Below, in pieces: positions 60,417 through 64,000 of a stretch of DNA of 64,000 nucleotides (its first letter is position 1; each line of letters opens with the position of its first letter). Source of the DNA: Citreimonas salinaria. GTDB taxonomy: Bacteria > Pseudomonadota > Alphaproteobacteria > Rhodobacterales > Rhodobacteraceae. Position numbers and translations under genes: made by a program. The notes under the pieces are model-generated. The model saw only the letters and a program-made list of their open reading frames with translations, did no database searches and was not told the origin of the DNA. The DNA is taken from positions 27,625 to 91,624 of the forward strand of contig NZ_FNPF01000018.1 in assembly GCF_900107235.1 (NCBI RefSeq), in the 5' to 3' direction.

Positions 60417-61256
60417 TCAGCGCAGTAGCGCAAGATGCGCCAGCCCACGTGCGGCCAAGTCCTGCGCCAGGGCGAGGACGTCCTCGCGCCCCGACCAGTC
60501 GGCGGCGAAGAGATAGACCTCGATGGCGATCTCGATGCGCTGGATGGCTAGCGCGCGCAGCGACGCGGCATCCGCGGGAAGCGATTCCGCGTCGACCGGC
60601 GGCTCTTCCGTCGCGCCGAACTCGCTGGCGGTGTCACGCTCGTCTCGTGCGACCCGCTCCAGCACCTGCGCAAGAGGGTCGCCGGCATCGGCAAGCGTCG
60701 CGGCGATCCGCGCGTGCAGCCGCGCAAGCGTCGCCTCGCGCCGCGCGGCCTCGGCCTTCAGTTCAGCCAGAGATACGGTGCGCAGCACCTCGAGCGACGG
60801 GTCGCGGCTTTGATGATACACGCCGCGCCGCTCGACCCGAAGCAGCCTGACATGGTCGATCGCGGCCAGCGCAAGACGTTCGGCCTCTTCCTTCACGGCG
60901 GGATCGTGGGCATGAGCGCTGATGCAGGCCCAGAAGGCGAAGGCCCGTTCCTCGTTCCGGACGGCCAGCGCGAAGGCGCGGTAGGGTGTGACTAGGCGCA
61001 GGTCGCGCAGACCCTCGTCCTGGAACACCTCGGGCAGGATCGCCGCCGGGGCGGTCGCGTCGCCCGGGGCATTTTCACGCTGCAGGTTTTCAACGCGCTC
61101 GAATGCGGCGCGCGCGCCGTCGTTGCCGAATTCCGCCATGCGCGACGCAAGACTGTCGTAGAGGCGGATCGCCTGGATCGACAAGCCGCGGGCCAGCGCG
61201 CGAAGGTCCGCGGCCGTTTCGGCGGCAATCTTGGGTTCGGCACGTAACCGGCTCAT
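60417..61256 (-). CDS. Ferritin-like / rubrerythrin-like protein in the denitrification cluster
   Basis: A 279-residue helical protein with a rubrerythrin-like core: NEERAFAFWACISAHAHDPAVKEEAERLAL and AIDHVRLLRVERRGVYH, in which E-E-R-A and the later D-H-V are where a di-iron site would be. The first half and the C-terminal part are alanine-rich helices of unknown type. It has no signal peptide. It is divergent from nosR and convergent with the regulator gene, so it may have its own place in NO or reactive-species defence; this is inference. Confidence 0.7.
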   Translation of the reverse strand: MSRLRAEPKIAAETAADLRALARGLSIQAIRLYDSLASRMAEFGNDGARAAFERVENLQRENAPGDATAPAAILPEVFQDEGLRDLRLVTPYRAFALAVRNEERAFAFWACISAHAHDPAVKEEAERLALAAIDHVRLLRVERRGVYHQSRDPSLEVLRTVSLAELKAEAARREATLARLHARIAATLADAGDPLAQVLERVARDERDTASEFGATEEPPVDAESLPADAASLRALAIQRIEIAIEVYLFAADWSGREDVLALAQDLAARGLAHLALLR

Positions 61257-61337
61257 TTTCCCACTCCTTTGCGCAACCTGCCCCGTTCGCTCGGGTCAGG
61301 ATGACCTACAGTAACCCTCCAACGAAGTGGCGCGACA

Positions 61338-61351
61338 TTGCGGTAGATCAA
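61338..61351. promoter_or_regulatory. Hybrid NnrR/FNR box between ferritin-like gene and nosR
   Basis: TTGCG-GTAG-ATCAA joins an NnrR-type left half with an FnrL-type right half. Its centre is about 83 bases upstream of nosR and 88 upstream of the divergent ferritin-like gene. It is one of two such hybrids in the window. Confidence 0.55.
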
Positions 61352-61427
61352 AGAGCGGCCCGCAAGACCACAATACGTGGTGCCCAGGTCCGGTGCCTCA
61401 CGCTCCGGTCAGAGCGGAAGGTGACCA

Positions 61428-63707
61428 ATGAACGGTTTGCGACACGAGGTTGCCCACGCATCGGCATTGCGCCTGGTCATGGCACTCGTGCTGGCCGTTC
61501 TGGCTTTCATCGTGGTGCCGCCTCCCGCATCCGCGGCCGACCGCCTTCCCGAGTTCCTGGCCGAGATCGATCCCGGCACGCTGGTGCCCGGCGCCGATCG
61601 CTTCGGCGACGTCGCGGGCAGCCCGCCGGTCGTGCCGGCGCTTGCCGGCGACGAGGTGCTGGGCTTCGTCTTCCTGAATTCGGACTTCGCGGATGCGACA
61701 GGGTACTCGGGCAAGCCGATCCACATCGCGGCCGGCATCGACCTGTCGGGGCGTATCACCGGCCTGCAAATGCTGGAGCACCAGGAGCCGATCGTCCTGA
61801 TCGGTATTCCGGAAGAGCGGGTCGTGGATGCCATCGCCTCGCTGGTCGGCACCGACGTCGCGGCCGTCGCCGAGGGGCGGCAGCCGCTTCCGCAGGTGGA
61901 TATCGTCAGCGGCGCCACGGTCACCGTCCTCGTGATGGGCGACAGCGTGCTGCGCGCTGCCATCGCCGTGGTGCGGCAGGGTCGCTTGGCCGAGGTGCAG
62001 GCAGATGATGCGGCCGCGCCGGCACAAGCGGCCGAACGCACGATAGACATGGAGCAGAGCGAGGTCCGCGACTGGCAGACGCTGGTGGGCGACGGCTCGG
62101 TCCGGCGGCTGTCGCTGAGCGTGGGCGACGTGAACGAGGCGTTCGAGCGCAGCGGCAACGAGGAAGCCATCGCGCGGCCCGAGCGCGGCGAGCCTGACGA
62201 GCCTTTCATCAACCTCTATACCGCGCTGGCGACGATCCCGACGGTGGGCCGCTCGCTGCTGGGCGAGGCCGCGTATCAGCAGATGACCAGCCAGCTGGAG
62301 CCGGGCGAACACGCCATCGTCGTGATGGGCGAGGGGCGCTATTCCTTCAAGGGGTCGGGCTACGTGCGGGGCGGCATCTTCGACCGGATCGAGCTGATCC
62401 AGGACGTGAACACCCTGCGCTTCCGCGACCGGGACCAAACGCGGCTGGGTGACGTCGAGGCCGAGGGCGCGCCGAATTTCGACGAGGTGAGCCTGTTCCG
62501 CATCCCCGCGGGCTACGGCTTCGAGCCGGCCGAGCCGTGGTCTCTGCAGCTGCTGGTGCAGCGCGCGACCGGGCCGCTCGACAAGGCGTTCACCACCTTC
62601 GGCCTGACCTATACGCCGCCCGAGCAGTATATCGAGACCGCCCTTCCGCCCGCGCCGCAGGTGCCGGCCGAACCCGTGGCCGCCGGCCCGCTGCAGGGCG
62701 AGGCCGAGGCGCTGACCGGCGAACTGGCCGAGCCGCTTTGGGTGAAGATGTGGCGCGCCAACACCGTGAAGATCGGCATAGCCGGCGCCGCGATCGGCTT
62801 GCTGACGGTGATCTTCTTCTTTCAGGACGCGCTTGTGAAACGCTACCGGCTGTTCGTCTGGGTGCGGCGCGGGTTTCTGGCCTTCACGCTGGTCTGGATC
62901 GGCTGGATCGCGAACGCACAGCTGTCGGTGGTCAACGTCCTGACCTTCGCCAATTCGCTGATCAGCGGGTTCAGCTGGACCTATTTCCTGTCGGCGCCGC
63001 TGATCTTCATCTTCTGGGTCTCGGTCGCCGCGGGCATCCTGTTCTGGGGCCGCGGCCCGTTCTGCGGATGGCTGTGCCCCTTCGGCGCGCTGCAGGAGCT
63101 TCTGAACAATGCCGCGCGCGCGCTGAAGGTGCCGCAGATCAACGTGCCTTGGGGCCTGAATGAGCGGCTCTGGCCGATCAAGTACATGATCTTCCTCGGG
63201 CTCTTCGGCCTGTCGCTCTACTCCGTCGCGATGGCCGAAGTCGCCTCCGAGGTCGAGCCGTTCAAGACCGCGATCACGCTCAAGTTCATGCGCGCATGGC
63301 CGTTCGTGCTGTTCGCCGTGGCGCTGCTGGTCGTGGGGCTGTTCATCGAGCGGTTCTTCTGCCGCTACCTGTGCCCACTGGGCGCGGCGCTGGCGATCCC
63401 GGCGCGGCTGGCGATGTTTTTCCCTTGGCTCAAGCGGCACAAGGAATGCGGCTCTCCGTGCCAGCGCTGCGCCAAGGAATGCCCGGTTCAGTGCATCCAC
63501 CCGGATGGGACCATCAACCCGAACGAGTGCATCTGGTGCATGCATTGTCAGGACCTTTTCTGGGACGAGCACCGCTGCCCGTCGATGATCCAGAAACGCC
63601 TGCGCCGTGAAAAGGTCGCGTCGGCGCCCGGCGCGTCCCCGAAACTGAAGCCCGACGCCGCCCGCGCCCGCGCGGTCGCGGGGCACCCGAATTCCACATC
63701 AGGTTAA
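61428..63707 (+). CDS. nosR: Nitrous oxide reduction regulator / electron donor NosR
   Basis: A 759-residue membrane flavo-iron-sulfur protein needed for nosZ expression and for electron transfer to N2O reductase. In order: a signal or membrane segment, a periplasmic FMN-binding domain with the attachment motif SGATVTVLVMG near residue 165, five or so membrane helices with CGWLCPFGAL and CRYLCPLGAAL, and two [4Fe-4S] clusters at the end (CGSPCQRCAKECP and CIWCMHCQDLF). ATG 61428 has GGAAGG upstream. It is 16 bases before nosZ. Confidence 0.94.
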   Translation: MNGLRHEVAHASALRLVMALVLAVLAFIVVPPPASAADRLPEFLAEIDPGTLVPGADRFGDVAGSPPVVPALAGDEVLGFVFLNSDFADATGYSGKPIHIAAGIDLSGRITGLQMLEHQEPIVLIGIPEERVVDAIASLVGTDVAAVAEGRQPLPQVDIVSGATVTVLVMGDSVLRAAIAVVRQGRLAEVQADDAAAPAQAAERTIDMEQSEVRDWQTLVGDGSVRRLSLSVGDVNEAFERSGNEEAIARPERGEPDEPFINLYTALATIPTVGRSLLGEAAYQQMTSQLEPGEHAIVVMGEGRYSFKGSGYVRGGIFDRIELIQDVNTLRFRDRDQTRLGDVEAEGAPNFDEVSLFRIPAGYGFEPAEPWSLQLLVQRATGPLDKAFTTFGLTYTPPEQYIETALPPAPQVPAEPVAAGPLQGEAEALTGELAEPLWVKMWRANTVKIGIAGAAIGLLTVIFFFQDALVKRYRLFVWVRRGFLAFTLVWIGWIANAQLSVVNVLTFANSLISGFSWTYFLSAPLIFIFWVSVAAGILFWGRGPFCGWLCPFGALQELLNNAARALKVPQINVPWGLNERLWPIKYMIFLGLFGLSLYSVAMAEVASEVEPFKTAITLKFMRAWPFVLFAVALLVVGLFIERFFCRYLCPLGAALAIPARLAMFFPWLKRHKECGSPCQRCAKECPVQCIHPDGTINPNECIWCMHCQDLFWDEHRCPSMIQKRLRREKVASAPGASPKLKPDAARARAVAGHPNSTSG

Positions 63708-63722
63708 ACAAGGAGACCTATC

Positions 63723-64000
63723 ATGGATAAAGAAGAGTTCCGCCGCGTGGCGCTGAGCCGCCGGCAGATGCTGGGCAGTTCCGCCGCCATCGCGGGCGTT
63801 GCAGGGGCAGCCGGCCTTGGTGCCTTCGGCGCCTCGGCCACCGGTGCCCGCGCCCAAGGCAGCGGCAACGGCCACGCCGCGATCGAACCCGGCGAGCTCG
63901 ACGAGTACTACGTCTTCGTCTCGGGCGGCCAGTCGGGCGAGGTCCGCATCCAGGGCCTGCCCTCGATGCGCGAGCTGATGCGCATCCCCGTGTTCAACCG
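63723..64000 (+). CDS. nosZ: Nitrous oxide reductase NosZ, 5' end only
   Basis: The first 92 codons of the copper enzyme that reduces N2O to N2; the window ends inside the gene. The Tat signal (SRRQMLGSSAAIAGVAGAAG) and the mature start with ELDEYYVFVSGGQSGEVRIQGLPSMRELMRIPVFN are diagnostic. The ribosome site AAGGAG precedes the ATG. The copper ligands lie beyond the window. Confidence 0.95.
   Translation, partial: MDKEEFRRVALSRRQMLGSSAAIAGVAGAAGLGAFGASATGARAQGSGNGHAAIEPGELDEYYVFVSGGQSGEVRIQGLPSMRELMRIPVFN

Noticed and set aside
61269..61276. TTGCGCAA before the ferritin-like gene as an NnrR site
   Set aside because: The two halves touch without the four-base spacer, so it does not fit a Crp/Fnr-family site.
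1..64000. tRNA, rRNA, CRISPR arrays, insertion sequences or prophage genes
   Set aside because: I looked for tRNA-like cloverleaf ends, regularly spaced repeats and transposase or integrase motifs and saw none; base composition and codon use are even over most of the window.

Overview
This window is a piece of chromosome from a high-GC alphaproteobacterium, most likely a Rhodobacteraceae (Roseobacter/Rhodobacter group) member. The evidence is the gene set (FnrL, ccoNOQP-ccoGHIS, nirK, norCBQD with nnrU, nnrS, nosRZ, Irr- and iron-type operators, a VPEID-CTERM/exosortase E pair), the strong G/C third-position bias and the frequent ATGA/GTGA start-stop overlaps. I saw no insertion sequence, prophage, CRISPR array, tRNA or rRNA.

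Layout. 1-6.2 kb: heme and iron acquisition and storage (hmuSTUV; a small unknown gene, hemP, two unknown genes that look like diverged paralogs, and a DUF1289 gene; then dps). Iron-type palindromes precede the hemP block and an Irr-type box precedes dps. 6.4-9.9 kb: a lytic transglycosylase and a GGDEF-EAL protein. 10-19.7 kb: a chemotaxis operon on the minus strand (STAS-cheY-cheA-cheW-MCP-cheW-cheR-cheB) and, divergently, a 558-residue helical protein with two features that recall the CheY phosphatase CheZ. 19.9-24.9 kb: an iron-linked periplasmic cluster (imelysin, di-heme oxidoreductase, second imelysin, DUF1513 protein).

24.9-36.1 kb: micro-oxic respiration: cbb3 oxidase ccoNOQP, assembly genes ccoGHIS, a universal stress protein, fnrL and a HemN-like protein. 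Four FNR boxes sit in their control regions. 36.1-44.1 kb: transporters: modABC (molybdate), a NicO-type metal exporter with a DUF1007 partner, a formate/nitrite-family channel, a voltage-sensor-type K+ channel with a C-terminal zinc ribbon, and a BCCT carrier. 44.3-48.6 kb: exosortase E/protease with its single VPEID-CTERM substrate, then an exbB-exbD-exbD operon whose tonB appears to be decayed. 48.9-64 kb: denitrification genes: nnrS, an NnrR-like regulator, norCBQD with small membrane genes and nnrU, a second hemN-like gene, nirK, a second Crp/Fnr regulator, a ferritin-like protein, nosR and the beginning of nosZ. No nitrate reductase is in the window.

The parts fit together as a lifestyle at falling oxygen: FnrL and NnrR-type regulators switch on the cbb3 oxidase, oxygen-independent heme synthesis and NO/N2O respiration, all of which need heme, iron and copper, and the iron genes at the left end feed that demand. 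The most interesting unexplained items are the CheZ-like large protein, the hemP-linked paralog pair around DUF1289, the decayed tonB, and operators that mix FnrL and NnrR half-sites.
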